DNA of 64,000 nt from Brevibacterium paucivorans (GTDB taxonomy: Bacteria; Actinomycetota; Actinomycetes; Actinomycetales; Brevibacteriaceae). Within the stretch, counting starts at the first letter, position 1. Each line of letters starts with the position of its first letter. Under the pieces are notes generated by a model, which had not been told where the DNA came from, did not search any database, and worked only from the letters and a program-made list of their open reading frames with translations. Both the position numbers and the translations under genes were made by a program. Location: contig NZ_JAFBCP010000001.1 in the NCBI RefSeq assembly GCF_016907735.1, positions 682,001 through 746,000 of the forward strand. Reading direction: 5' to 3'. Shown one piece after another: positions 27,871 to 38,138 of the stretch.

Positions 27871-28326
27871 TTAATCTGCCGGCGCAATAACGACAGCTTC
27901 GTCCAAACGCTTTTCAACTTCGTGGTGAACCTTGCGCTCCCAAATAAACGACATGACCGGGACAACACCCGCAAGAGCCAGCACGAGCATCCGGCGAAGC
28001 GACCACTTCATGGAGGTGGTCAGCCACCAGCTGGCCACCAGGTACACCACGTAGCACCATCCGTGCGAGATCGCGATCGCCGCACCCAGGTTGAAGTTAC
28101 CGATGAGGAGCGCGGTTGAAGGGTCACCGCCCATCAGCGGGGTAATGATGTACTTGTAAATCATTTCAAGCGTCAGAATCATCAGCATGGTACCCGTAAT
28201 CAGGGCCATGACACGGTAGAAACGTTCCGCATTACGCGCCGAGGTGTATCGCGAAACCGTAAACACCGTTTCCGGATCGTGCGAGTTTTCGTCAAACTCG
28301 GGTCGTTGATCTTGCGGATCCTGCAC
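27871..28326 (-). CDS. DUF3817 integral membrane protein
   Basis: 151 residues. After a hydrophilic N-terminus the segment RFYRVMALITGTMLMILTLEM starts the DUF3817 core (read as RFYRVMALITG and MILTLEMIYKY), followed by HGWCYVVYLVASWW and a basic loop; three to four helices. Function unknown; it commonly neighbours guaA or SURF1 in actinobacteria. I start at the GTG at 28326, with GAGAGGA 8 nt upstream, rather than at a TTG five codons earlier. Confidence 0.78.
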   Translation of the reverse strand: MQDPQDQRPEFDENSHDPETVFTVSRYTSARNAERFYRVMALITGTMLMILTLEMIYKYIITPLMGGDPSTALLIGNFNLGAAIAISHGWCYVVYLVASWWLTTSMKWSLRRMLVLALAGVVPVMSFIWERKVHHEVEKRLDEAVVIAPAD

Positions 28327-28356
28327 TGTGTGTCCTCTCAAATAGCTAGCGCGACG

Positions 28357-29166
28357 CTAGTTGCCCAGGTTTTTCTGCCCTGGCTTTTTTACCACAACGA
28401 AGTTTTGGTGCTGGTTGTGCGTTTGTTGACGGTATGCGTCGCGCAAGAGTCGCCACCAGATATAGAAAGCGAACCCGGCGAACACTAACCATTCCACCGC
28501 ATAAAACGCTGACTGCACATCTAAACCACCGGATTCTTGCGCGTGAAATGTCACGTGTTCAAGTTCGGGCCCTGAGGCTTGAGCGCGTTGGTCCGGTTCA
28601 GGGAACAGGATCGCGCCGTAAGAATACACGTCAAAATAGTTCACCAGCTGCGCTGTTGAAACCGTACTCACGACCTTATCCCCCACAGCTGGCTCAGGCG
28701 CTTCGGTGGGGCCCATACGTGCAACCAGCGTGTGTTTCCCGCTTGGGGCTTGCGAGCTACGCGCGGTTGCTTCATCGGGGGTAAAACCGCGGATCACAGG
28801 GATCGCAACGGACTTCTTTCCGCTCAAACCACCACCCAGACGCGCCTTGTCGACTGCGAACATGGTGACGACCCAGTATCCGCGTTGGCCATCCTGGTGA
28901 CGTCCTTCAACCAACACTGTGGCTTCCGGGACATATGAGCCGGACACTTCTACCAAGCGGTCAGCTTCGCGCGACGCCATGGGAACTTGAGCCGACACCA
29001 CTTCGTTGAGTGGCGTCTTGTCATTGGCAAACGCGCTGGTATGCACGTCGTTCTTGTGTTGCGCACGGTCTACTTGCCACATGGACAGGAACACAAAAGT
29101 GGTCGCCAAAACAAGGACCAGAACAAACCCCCCAATCCATTTAGGGGTGAAAGCCAAACGCAACAT
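28357..29166 (-). CDS. SURF1-family cytochrome oxidase biogenesis protein
   Basis: 269 residues with one helix at each end (about 10-30 and 218-238) and an extracytoplasmic core containing SREADRLVEVSGSYVPE, LVEGRHQDGQRGYWVVT and IPVIRGF, the SURF1 pattern. SURF1/Shy1 proteins assist haem-copper oxidase assembly. The oxidase genes are not in the window. Same strand as DUF3817 and guaB3, with short gaps. Confidence 0.85.
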   Translation of the reverse strand: MLRLAFTPKWIGGFVLVLVLATTFVFLSMWQVDRAQHKNDVHTSAFANDKTPLNEVVSAQVPMASREADRLVEVSGSYVPEATVLVEGRHQDGQRGYWVVTMFAVDKARLGGGLSGKKSVAIPVIRGFTPDEATARSSQAPSGKHTLVARMGPTEAPEPAVGDKVVSTVSTAQLVNYFDVYSYGAILFPEPDQRAQASGPELEHVTFHAQESGGLDVQSAFYAVEWLVFAGFAFYIWWRLLRDAYRQQTHNQHQNFVVVKKPGQKNLGN

Positions 29167-29191
29167 GAAGCGACAGTACCCTTACACGTTT

Positions 29192-30310
29192 TTAGACGTA
29201 CGGAGCAACCGTCACGTCAACCCGCTGGAACTCCTTGAGATCCAGGTAACCGGTTGTGGCCATGGCCCGGCGGAGCGCTCCGGCCAGGTTAACTTCACCT
29301 ACAGCGGAGTGGCCGGGGCCGAAGAGCAACTGCTCAAGCGGGGCAACCGTACCCATTTCGACGCGACGGCCACGTGGCAAGTGAGAGTGGTGAGCTTCGG
29401 CTCCCCAGTGGAAACCTTGACCGGGCGCCTCTTCTGCACGCGAAAGAGTAGAACCGAGCATCACAGCGTCGGCCCCCATGGCAAATGCCTTCACGATGTC
29501 ACCGGATGTTCCCAAACCGCCGTCGGCGATCACGTGAACATAGCGACCACCCGATTCGTCCATGTAGTCACGGCGGGCCGCGTGAACGTCGGCAATCGCG
29601 GTAGCCATGGGCACGTGGATACCCAAAGTACGGCGCGTGGTCGATGCGGCACCGCCACCGAACCCGACAAGAACACCGGCGGCTCCAGTACGCATGAGGT
29701 GCAGGCTCGCCGTGTACGTAGCGGCGCCTCCGACGATGACTGGAACGTCGAGTTCATAAATGAAGCGTTTGAGGTTGAGTGGTTCTGCTTCGCTTGAAAC
29801 GTGCTCCGCGGAGACCGTGGTTCCGCGAATCACAAACAAGTCAACTCCGGCTTCGACGACGGTCTTCCAGAATTCTTGCGTGCGTTGCGGAGTCAGCGCA
29901 CCAGCGACGGTGACTCCCGCTTCACGGATTTCTTTCAACCGTGCCGTGATGAGTTCGGCCTTGATGGGTTCAGAATAGATTTCTTGCATGCGGACGGTCG
30001 CCTGGTTTTCCGGAAGCGACGCGATTTCGTCCAAGTACGGCTGTGGGTCTTCGTAACGCGTCCACAGCCCTTCAAGGTCCAGGACGCCCAGGCCACCGAA
30101 CTTACCCAATGCAATCGCAGTTGCGGGCGACACAACCGAGTCCATGGGTGCGCCGATGAATGGGAGCTCAAAGTGGTAGGCGTCGATCTGCCATGCCAGC
30201 GAAACGTCTTGAGGGTCGCGAGTTCGCCGAGCGGGAATCACCGCTACGTCGTCAAGAGAATAGGAGCGACGCCCCCGCTTACCGCGACCAATTTCAACTT
30301 CGTTACTCAC
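29192..30310 (-). CDS. guaB3: GuaB3 family IMP dehydrogenase-related protein
   Basis: 372-residue IMPDH/GMP-reductase barrel lacking CBS domains. GRGKRGRRSYSLDDVAVIP and LPFIGAPMDSVVSP match the family start; the barrel ends with ADGGLGTSGDIVKAFAMGADAVMLG. Where true IMPDH has the catalytic GSICTTR loop, this protein reads GGGAASTTR, with no cysteine, so ordinary IMPDH chemistry is unlikely. Similar cysteine-less GuaB3 proteins are standard in actinobacteria; their role is not settled here. The true IMPDH is guaB at 34982-36508. Confidence 0.88.
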   Translation of the reverse strand: MSNEVEIGRGKRGRRSYSLDDVAVIPARRTRDPQDVSLAWQIDAYHFELPFIGAPMDSVVSPATAIALGKFGGLGVLDLEGLWTRYEDPQPYLDEIASLPENQATVRMQEIYSEPIKAELITARLKEIREAGVTVAGALTPQRTQEFWKTVVEAGVDLFVIRGTTVSAEHVSSEAEPLNLKRFIYELDVPVIVGGAATYTASLHLMRTGAAGVLVGFGGGAASTTRRTLGIHVPMATAIADVHAARRDYMDESGGRYVHVIADGGLGTSGDIVKAFAMGADAVMLGSTLSRAEEAPGQGFHWGAEAHHSHLPRGRRVEMGTVAPLEQLLFGPGHSAVGEVNLAGALRRAMATTGYLDLKEFQRVDVTVAPYV

Positions 30311-30330
30311 CCTTCAAGGGTATCTCACGG

Positions 30331-31476
30331 TCAGTCAAAGAGAATCACCTGTCGAACAGCTTGACCATCTGCAAGAGTATCCATGGCCGCGTTGATGTCG
30401 TCCAGGCGCACGATTCCAGACACCAGTTCTTCAACCGGAAGCTTCCCGTCCCGCCACATCTGTTCGTACTTTGGAATGTCGCGTGAAGGAACAGCGGACC
30501 CTAAGTATGAGCCCACAACGGTGCGGGCTTCAGCGGTCAAGGTCAGCGGGTGAATCTGCGAAAGCGCATCAGGAGCAGGCAGACCCACCGTCACGGTTGT
30601 TCCGCCCACAGCCGTGGCTGAATACGCGGTTTCAAACGCCTTGGGGTGCCCAGCCGCCTCGATCACAACGGGGGCTTTGACGCCAGCTTCTGCCACCTCG
30701 GCCGGGGTGTACACCTGGGACGCACCCAACTTGCGCGCCCTCTCCAACTTCTCCGGGTTGGCATCCACGCCAATCACTTCCCCGGTCCCCACGCTCAACG
30801 CGGTGAGCAACGCGGCCATACCCACGCCGCCCAGGCCCACCACCATGATGTCGTCGCCAGGGCCCGGTTTACCCGCGTTCAGCACGGCACCTCCCCCGGT
30901 GAGAACGGCACAACCCAGGGGCGCCGCAATTTGGGGTGGGACGTCCGAACCCACCTTGACGATCGAGGCGACGTTGACCACTGCATGGGTGGCGAACACG
31001 CTCACACCCAGGTGGTGGTTGATGGGTTCGCCTGCGTGACCGGCTCGCGGGTGGGTGGTTTCGCCGGATTCGCTGAGCCTGCGCACGTCTCCGTCAAAAG
31101 GCAGAACGCCGGCGTTGTTCGACGCGGTCCCCGGGGTACACGGGAGCTTTCCGTCGGTCGCACAGTTGGCGCACTGCCCGCACCGAGGCAAGAACACCGT
31201 CACCACGTGGTCGCCGGGGGAAAATCCGGTGACGCCCGCGCCCACCTGCTCGACGACCCCGGCGCCTTCGTGCCCCAGCAACATAGGAAGGGGCCGAGGT
31301 CGGTTACCGTCCACCACAGACAGGTCAGAGTGGCACAGCCCGGCTGCGGTCATGCGGATGAGTACCTCGTGCGGGCCGGGTTCGTCCAGTTCCACTGACG
31401 TGACGTCGAGTGGACGGGACTGCGCGTATGGACGTTGGGCTCGCATTTCGCGTAAGACCGCACCGGTGATTTTCAT
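30331..31476 (-). CDS. Zinc-dependent alcohol dehydrogenase (MDR family)
   Basis: 381 residues. Catalytic zinc ligands in GLCHSDL and GHEGAGVVE; structural zinc loop CGQCANCATDGKLPC with four cysteines; NAD-binding VGLGGVGMAALLTA. These place it in class III-like medium-chain dehydrogenases acting on alcohols, aldehydes or S-adducts of low-molecular thiols. Substrate not readable. AAGGAGGG lies 4-5 nt before the ATG at 31476, deciding the start. Two inverted repeats upstream suggest its own regulation (see operator entry). Confidence 0.88.
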   Translation of the reverse strand: MKITGAVLREMRAQRPYAQSRPLDVTSVELDEPGPHEVLIRMTAAGLCHSDLSVVDGNRPRPLPMLLGHEGAGVVEQVGAGVTGFSPGDHVVTVFLPRCGQCANCATDGKLPCTPGTASNNAGVLPFDGDVRRLSESGETTHPRAGHAGEPINHHLGVSVFATHAVVNVASIVKVGSDVPPQIAAPLGCAVLTGGGAVLNAGKPGPGDDIMVVGLGGVGMAALLTALSVGTGEVIGVDANPEKLERARKLGASQVYTPAEVAEAGVKAPVVIEAAGHPKAFETAYSATAVGGTTVTVGLPAPDALSQIHPLTLTAEARTVVGSYLGSAVPSRDIPKYEQMWRDGKLPVEELVSGIVRLDDINAAMDTLADGQAVRQVILFD

Positions 31477-31485
31477 GAACCCTCC

Positions 31486-31535
31486 TTGACCCAAGTCAAC
31501 CTGCGTTGAACTCATGGTATGCGCAACTCAACGCA
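31486..31535 (-). promoter_or_regulatory. Inverted repeats upstream of the alcohol dehydrogenase
   Basis: TTGAC-CCAA-GTCAA (31486-31499) is a perfect palindrome directly upstream of the ribosome site, and TGCGTTGA (31502-31509) is repeated inverted as TCAACGCA (31528-31535) with an 18-nt spacer. They lie within 60 bp of the start, where a repressor or MerR-type activator would bind. No regulator gene is adjacent, so the binding protein is unknown. Confidence 0.4.
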
Positions 31536-31558
31536 AAGTGAGGGGTTCTAGCGGACTT

Positions 31559-32314
31559 TTACTTCACCAGTTCAAAACGCTCCACAACGCGTGCGGACGC
31601 CCAGAAGTGCAGTTCGTACATGCACGCCTGACGGAACGTCTTTTCCATCTTTTCGCGTTCAGCGGGGCGCGCGTTTTCCAGCTCGCGTTCCAGAATTTCG
31701 ACGGCCTGGCGGGTTCCAGCGTCGAACTCTTCCGAGTCGTATTCTTCGATCCACTGCTTGTATGGGTGCGCGTCCATCCCGTCGCCTACCAGGCGGGTGA
31801 GCACCTTACCTACGTGGGCATATACCCAGAAGCATGGGAGAACGCCGGCCACTCCCACCTCGTACGGTTCGGTGGTCGCAGTCGCCATGAGGAATGATAC
31901 GTATCCCAAGGTCGTGGGCGAAGCGACTGGTTTTCCGTTCTCGTCGTTGAGTTCGGCAATGTGGCTTGAAAATTCGGTCGATTCGAGTAGCGCTTCGTGC
32001 ATTTCGTTTTCTACCGCAACGGCCGTTCCCGCCGAGGTTGCCCAGAACCGCATGTCTTCGTTGTTAGCGGCCCGGTGCCCCAGCAGGAGCATGGTGCGCG
32101 CGTACCCGTCCAGGTAGATTTCGTCCTGGATGAGGTAGTTGGTGAATGCGCGTGCGTCCAGGTCACCGGCTGCGAGTTCCTGTAGGTAGGTGAGGTTTTC
32201 GGTTGCGGTGATGATGTCGTCGCAGGAGTCCCACAGGGCTTGCGTGCGGGGGCCTGCAACGTAAAGGTTGCGTAGTTCACGACCAATTTCGGCGGCCGAG
32301 GTCGTCGTAGTCAT
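31559..32314 (-). CDS. tenA: TenA-like thiaminase II / HMP salvage protein
   Basis: 251 residues of the all-helical TenA fold. ACxxCF-type motif appears as GVLPCFWVYAHVG with the presumed nucleophilic cysteine, and NYLIQDEIYLDGYAR and EYDSEEFDAGTRQAVEIL match the family. TenA hydrolyses aminopyrimidine degradation products of thiamin to HMP, which ThiD then phosphorylates. It ends the thi operon. GAAAGGA precedes the ATG. Confidence 0.88.
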   Translation of the reverse strand: MTTTTSAAEIGRELRNLYVAGPRTQALWDSCDDIITATENLTYLQELAAGDLDARAFTNYLIQDEIYLDGYARTMLLLGHRAANNEDMRFWATSAGTAVAVENEMHEALLESTEFSSHIAELNDENGKPVASPTTLGYVSFLMATATTEPYEVGVAGVLPCFWVYAHVGKVLTRLVGDGMDAHPYKQWIEEYDSEEFDAGTRQAVEILERELENARPAEREKMEKTFRQACMYELHFWASARVVERFELVK

Positions 32315-32378
32315 GAGTGTTCCTTTCAGTGGGTTGGGTTTGAGTGAGATGGGTTTCAGGGAGGCTGTCAGTCAGACT

Positions 32379-33233
32379 TCACGGAGATGGGATCGTCACC
32401 ATGTGGTCAACGGGGCCGTGGGCCCCGTTGGGGTCGAGTGACAGTGTCCAGTCTTTGCCGGATTCCAAAGCGCGAGCGAGGTAGTCAAGGGCGGTGCCGA
32501 CGACCTCGGGAACATCCAGGGTTCCTTCCAGAGCCTGCCGGGCCGCCAGCGCGGTAATCGCAGCCGAGAGCGTGCACCCGGTTCCGTGGGTGTTGGGGGT
32601 GGTGATGCGCTGGTGGCGATATTCGGTGAGAGTGACGTCGGTGCCGTCGTTGAGCGCCAGCACGTCGAGTACCTCGTCGCCGTCACCGTGGCCGCCTTTG
32701 ACCAGAACACCTCGGGCGCCGCGTTCGATCAGTTCGCGTGCCTGGTAGCGCATGGTGTCGAGGTCGTGGGCGGGTTCAACGTCGTCACCTAAGAGAAGTG
32801 CGGCTTCGGGAAGGTTGGGAGTGATGACGTGGGCGGCGGGCACCATGAGCGTGCGCACGGCATCCACGGCGTCTTCTTCAAGCAGTCGGTGCCCGGAGGT
32901 GGCCACCATGACAGGGTCGACGACCAGGAAGCCTAAACCACCTCGGCCGGCGCGTTCTGCAACCAACTCAACGAGTTGGCGTGTGCCCAGCATCCCGGTT
33001 TTGGTCGCGTCTACGGGCATATCCGTGAGGACCGAATCGAACTGGTCAGACACGAAATCGTTGTCGATCCCGTACACGCGGGAGACTCCGTGTGTGTTCT
33101 GTGCGAGCAGCGCGGTAATCACTGAGGTTCCGTATGCGCGCAGGGCCGTGAAGGTTTTTAGGTCGGCGTGAACGCCTGCTCCACCGGAGGGGTCTGTTCC
33201 AGCGATACTCAACGCGACAGGGGGTCGTGACAT
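32379..33233 (-). CDS. thiD: HMP/HMP-phosphate kinase
   Basis: 284 residues. VALSIAGTDPSGGAGVHADLKTF (in parts: LSIAGTDPSGGAG) is the ThiD N-terminal signature; VVDPVMVATSG and HGTGCTLSAAITALAA (anion hole GTGC) complete the ribokinase-fold active site. It phosphorylates hydroxymethylpyrimidine twice for thiamin synthesis. I start at the ATG at 33233 (MSRPPVAL) with AAGGAG upstream; the frame continues 97 codons further but overlaps thiE and lacks family similarity. Confidence 0.95.
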   Translation of the reverse strand: MSRPPVALSIAGTDPSGGAGVHADLKTFTALRAYGTSVITALLAQNTHGVSRVYGIDNDFVSDQFDSVLTDMPVDATKTGMLGTRQLVELVAERAGRGGLGFLVVDPVMVATSGHRLLEEDAVDAVRTLMVPAAHVITPNLPEAALLLGDDVEPAHDLDTMRYQARELIERGARGVLVKGGHGDGDEVLDVLALNDGTDVTLTEYRHQRITTPNTHGTGCTLSAAITALAARQALEGTLDVPEVVGTALDYLARALESGKDWTLSLDPNGAHGPVDHMVTIPSP

Positions 33234-33279
33234 GTCGATCTCCTTAACTGGTTTGGGTTCCCCACAGGGGGTCAGAGGG

Positions 33280-33981
33280 TCAGTTCTGAAACGCGTGGTG
33301 GATTTTGCGTGCCTCGACTTGCGGGTCGGTGGCAAGGCAGATTGCTGATACCACGCATACCCCCGCGACCGAGGTGTCCTTAAGTTGCGCTGCCCGCTCT
33401 GCTGTAATTCCGCCAATGGCAAAGACCGGGATCGCCGAGGTGGCAATGAGGTTTTTGAGTGTGTCGACACCCAACCCGGCTGGGGCACCTTCTTTGGTTG
33501 CGGTGTCCCACACGGGACCCACACCCAGGAGGTCCACTCCCCCGTTGCCGAAGTCGCCGTGGACGCGGGCGGCTTCGATTTCTTCCGGGGTGTTGGCGGA
33601 CAGGCCTATCAGTGGGGTGTTTCCGATGAGTTCACGCACTTGAGGCACGCTCGTGTCGTCTTGTCCTACGTGGACGTGAACGTCGTGACCGTCATTGATG
33701 AGGCTGGCAGCGACCTTGACGCGGTCGTTGACGAACACGGGCACTGGGCGGGTGATGTTGTTGGTGTGGCGGGCGTTTTCGACGGCTTCGAGAACACTCA
33801 ACGTGAGTGTGGCGAACGTGTCGTCGGTGGCGTGTTTGTCGCGTACTTGCACGATTCCGGCACCCCCGGCCACGGCCAGTTCAACCGTTTGTGCCACCGT
33901 GCGTCCTGCCTGTTCGCACATTTTGGTGTCGGTGATGAAGTACAGGGACGCGTCGATGTCGCTCAAACGAGGGTTGGTCAC
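33280..33981 (-). CDS. thiE: Thiamin-phosphate synthase
   Basis: 233-residue TIM barrel coupling HMP-PP and thiazole phosphate. VQVRDKHATDD, VFVNDRVKVA, VHVGQDD (HLGQxD-type) and LLGVGPVWDTATKEGAPAGLGV are conserved substrate loops, and VFAIGGIT the phosphate-binding end. GTG start at 33981 overlaps thiM as GTGA. There is no thiC, thiG or thiS in the window, so the operon as seen supports salvage of HMP and thiazole. Confidence 0.94.
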   Translation of the reverse strand: MTNPRLSDIDASLYFITDTKMCEQAGRTVAQTVELAVAGGAGIVQVRDKHATDDTFATLTLSVLEAVENARHTNNITRPVPVFVNDRVKVAASLINDGHDVHVHVGQDDTSVPQVRELIGNTPLIGLSANTPEEIEAARVHGDFGNGGVDLLGVGPVWDTATKEGAPAGLGVDTLKNLIATSAIPVFAIGGITAERAAQLKDTSVAGVCVVSAICLATDPQVEARKIHHAFQN

Positions 33982-34862
33982 AGTTCCTCCGTGGTCACGT
34001 TGATTGCGTGCAGATCAGTTTCGGTAACTGCGTGAAGTTGGTCCAGGAAATGAACTTTGAAGCTACCTGGCCCGTCTGCCAGTTCGTGTGCGCGCAGACC
34101 GGCTGCCGCAAAGTGTGCGTGCGCGGTCACGGTGGCTTGGTGGTAGCGGGTGAGTTTTTCTTCCGTGGTAGTTGATTCGCCGAGGAGGTGGTGGGCTGTT
34201 CCTGCATACCCTGCTACGAGCGCTCCCAGGGAGCACCCGGTTCCTACGACGAGTGGCATGTAGGTGGACCCGCCTGAAACGTGGCTGACATAGGTGGTTT
34301 CGCCGATCGTGGTGACGATCGCGTCTGTAGGCCCAGAGATGGCCACCACGGACCCGAACTTGCGGCTGAGCTCACGTGCGGCAGGCAAAGCCGACTCAAC
34401 ATCGTCCACTGCTTCGATACCTCGGGCGCCCTGACCCATTCCGGCGAGCCCCGCCACCTCGGACGCGTTTCCACGCACCACGGTGGGGCGTTCGCTTAAG
34501 GCCCGGAAAACCCGGGCAGTTCGGAACGGAGCCACTCCCAAACCAACGGGGTCTAACACCCAGGTGGTTCCGTCCTCGGTGCGCTGTTGCACGGCAGCGT
34601 CAATGGATAAGTACGTGTGCGAGCTGGGAGTCCCAAAGTTCACCGATACACCGTTGGCGACTTTGGCGAAAGCTGCAGCGTCGGCTTCGTGGTCGATCAT
34701 GGCAGGTGATGCACCCGATGCAAGCAGAATGTTCGCGGCAACTTCTTGCACCACAGTGTTGGTGATGCATTGCACCAGTGGCGTGAGCTCACGCATGTGG
34801 GTGAGAAACGCGGGAGTGAATTCCGGCGCGTTTCCGGTACGACTGTCAGATACAGGCGTCAC
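33978..34862 (-). CDS. thiM: Hydroxyethylthiazole kinase
   Basis: 294 residues. LVQCITNTVVQEVAANILLA (in parts: VQCITNTVVQ, ANILLASGASPAM) is the ThiM signature; LDPVGLGV and VVGTGCSLGALVAGY carry the active-site glycine-cysteine loop. It phosphorylates the thiazole moiety for salvage. First gene of thiM-thiE-thiD-tenA. The GTG start at 34862 lies 4 nt after the riboswitch aptamer, so its ribosome site (GAAGGGAAG) is part of the aptamer's 3' side. Confidence 0.95.
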   Translation of the reverse strand: MTPVSDSRTGNAPEFTPAFLTHMRELTPLVQCITNTVVQEVAANILLASGASPAMIDHEADAAAFAKVANGVSVNFGTPSSHTYLSIDAAVQQRTEDGTTWVLDPVGLGVAPFRTARVFRALSERPTVVRGNASEVAGLAGMGQGARGIEAVDDVESALPAARELSRKFGSVVAISGPTDAIVTTIGETTYVSHVSGGSTYMPLVVGTGCSLGALVAGYAGTAHHLLGESTTTEEKLTRYHQATVTAHAHFAAAGLRAHELADGPGSFKVHFLDQLHAVTETDLHAINVTTEEL

Positions 34863-34865
34863 GCT

Positions 34866-34937
34866 GACTTCCCTTCGCAGGCATTAACCAAACAGGTTCA
34901 CGGGTATGATCTCAGCCTTTAAAAGGCACCCCGAGTC
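34866..34937 (-). ncRNA. TPP riboswitch
   Basis: On the minus strand the segment reads GACTCGGGGTGCC, then GGCTGAGATCATACCC, then GAACCTGTTTGGTTAATGCC and GCGAAGGGAAGTC. These are the conserved THI-box elements in order: CUGAGA, ACCC, GAACCUGAUCUGGUUAAU-like and GCGnAGGGA. GACT and AGTC close P1. It sits immediately upstream of thiM, and the GAAGGGAAG ribosome site overlaps its 3' strand, so TPP binding should block translation initiation of the operon. Confidence 0.95.
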
Positions 34938-34981
34938 TGAACCACACTGTACATGTGGTGTGTGAGTTTCGCGAACTACCT

Positions 34982-36658
<1,677 letters not shown>

Positions 36659-36677
36659 CTAAGAGCACACTGAAGTT

Positions 36678-37073
36678 ATGTTGATTTTTGCTATTGCTTT
36701 CATCACTGCAGCCCTGGTTTTCTACACCATGGGTGTGTGGGCAGAACATAAGAAAAAAGTTCTCACGTGGCCTCATGTGATCCTGTTTGGGCTGGGATTG
36801 GTGTGCGACGCAACTGGAACCGAGTTCATGCGCCGAATCGCGCAGTCCGACTCTTTCTCTTTTGGTGGCGAGGCCGCCCAGATCTTGGGGCTCATCATGG
36901 CTGTCACCGGAGCGTTGGCGCTTCTGCTCATGGCCATCCACTTTGTGTGGGCGCTTTACGTCATGATCAAAGGTTCGGACCGTGCGCGTGCAGTGTTCCA
37001 CAAATTTTCTCTTGTGGTGTGGGGTATTTGGCTGGTCCCCTACTTCACCGGAATGGTTGGCGGAATGCTGTAG
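36678..37073 (+). CDS. Small four-helix membrane protein, TIGR03987/HsmA-like
   Basis: 131 residues with four membrane helices. The first, LIFAIAFITAALVFYTMGVWAE, ends with the polar KKKVLTWPHVILFGLGLVCD; then TGTEFM, GLIMAVTGALALLLMAIHFVWA and WGIWLVPYFTGMVGGM (given in parts). The WxHxxxFxxGxxxDxxGT pattern fits the HsmA/TIGR03987 family, whose role is unknown. Weak ribosome site. Its stop lies 8 nt before palindromic element A. Confidence 0.65.
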   Translation: MLIFAIAFITAALVFYTMGVWAEHKKKVLTWPHVILFGLGLVCDATGTEFMRRIAQSDSFSFGGEAAQILGLIMAVTGALALLLMAIHFVWALYVMIKGSDRARAVFHKFSLVVWGIWLVPYFTGMVGGML

Positions 37074-37080
37074 TGTAACG

Positions 37081-37135
37081 GCGCAAAACGAGCGAAACTA
37101 CGCAATATATTGCGCCGTCATGCTCACTTTGCGCC
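37081..37135. repeat. 55-bp imperfect palindrome, copy A
   Basis: Begins GCGCAAAACGAGCG, has a central TATA, and ends TTTGCGCC. The outer arms are inverted repeats (GCGCAAA / TTTGCGC and CGAGC / GCTCA). 50 of 55 positions equal copy B at 38139-38193, in the same orientation. It contains the stop codon and last four codons of the RluA-type gene and lies between convergent genes, where it could form a terminator hairpin. Confidence 0.8.
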
Positions 37136-38083
37136 GTTTGGACTCAATTTGATCCTGGACGCAAAGCGGCGTTCCTCACCACTGAGCGGGTCTCGGAACT
37201 CAAGCCCAACGGCACACAAACGCAGCGGGTGCGAAAAGTCGTACGGGTCCTGGTCCAGGTCGTGTGGGTAAACGGGATCACCCAGGATCGGCACGCCTGC
37301 GCCTAACATGTGAACCCGCAACTGATGAGTTTTGCCCGTGTGCGGAGTGAGCACAAACCGGCCAACAGGATCACCCTCATACGTGCCAACCACGTGTGAA
37401 AACTCGATACGAGAACGCGCGTTGATGGGCCCGTCGACTTCTCTAACACCACGTGTTCCCTTGTCTTTTTCGATCCGCGACTCGCACTCACGCGGAAACG
37501 CCGCCGGGTCAAAGTCGCCCGGAAGAATCGCTAAGGCCTCATAGGTTTTATCCACTTTTCGGTCTTGAAAAAGCCGCTGATACGCCCCGCGCGTGCCCGG
37601 ATTGCGCGATAAAATCAAGAGCCCGGCCGTCACACGGTCAAGCCGGTGAATGGCCACCAGGTCCGGTTCGTCACGTTCTACCCGCAACCGTGTGACCACG
37701 CATTCGCGTACAAATCGCCCATTTGGTGTCGAGGCCAGGAAGTGAGGTTTGTCCACTACCAGCAGGTGTTCGTCCTCATGCACCACGGTCACGTCGAACG
37801 GCACGCGCGCTTCCGGCGGCACGATCCGGTGGAAGAAGTAGAAGCCGCCCGGGGTCACAGGTGTCTCCAGGGTGACCGGCCTGCCGTTTTCGTCTACGAG
37901 CCCACCCCCGGCAGGATCGGCGATGTAGTCGAGCTCCTCACGCGAATCCGGGAAGTCGGCTAACAGCCAGTCGCGGACAGTCGCGGGAACTGGTTCGTGT
38001 TGGCGGGAGTGCGTCTGATTGCCGCCAGGTGCGCGCAACCGGGTTGCGCTGATCCCTTCCCGAGGTCGTAGCGGGCTTCTCAT
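37124..38083 (-). CDS. RluA-family pseudouridine synthase
   Basis: 319 residues. The catalytic aspartate is in AIHRLDRVTAGLLILS; LLVVDKPHFLASTPNG and HTGKTHQLRVHMLGAGVPILGDPVY (in parts) match the RluA branch acting on rRNA or tRNA. An N-terminal region of about 90 residues (VRDWLLADFPDS...) resembles the extra domain of actinobacterial members rather than an S4 domain. I start at the ATG at 38083; 13 more codons are possible. The C-terminal SPNGAK and stop fall inside repeat copy A. Confidence 0.88.
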   Translation of the reverse strand: MRSPLRPREGISATRLRAPGGNQTHSRQHEPVPATVRDWLLADFPDSREELDYIADPAGGGLVDENGRPVTLETPVTPGGFYFFHRIVPPEARVPFDVTVVHEDEHLLVVDKPHFLASTPNGRFVRECVVTRLRVERDEPDLVAIHRLDRVTAGLLILSRNPGTRGAYQRLFQDRKVDKTYEALAILPGDFDPAAFPRECESRIEKDKGTRGVREVDGPINARSRIEFSHVVGTYEGDPVGRFVLTPHTGKTHQLRVHMLGAGVPILGDPVYPHDLDQDPYDFSHPLRLCAVGLEFRDPLSGEERRFASRIKLSPNGAK

Positions 38084-38138
38084 GCCCCTTACCCTACCGA
38101 CACCTCGGGCGCCATCAGCCAAACGGCCTGACGAAACA

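Noticed and set aside
32379-33524. N-terminal 97-residue extension of ThiD
   Set aside because: It overlaps thiE on the same strand, shows no family similarity, and a strong AAGGAG favours the internal ATG at 33233.
34941-34962. ACCACA/TGTGGT hairpin between guaB and the TPP riboswitch as a terminator
   Set aside because: The stem is only 6 bp and no T-run follows; not strong enough to list.
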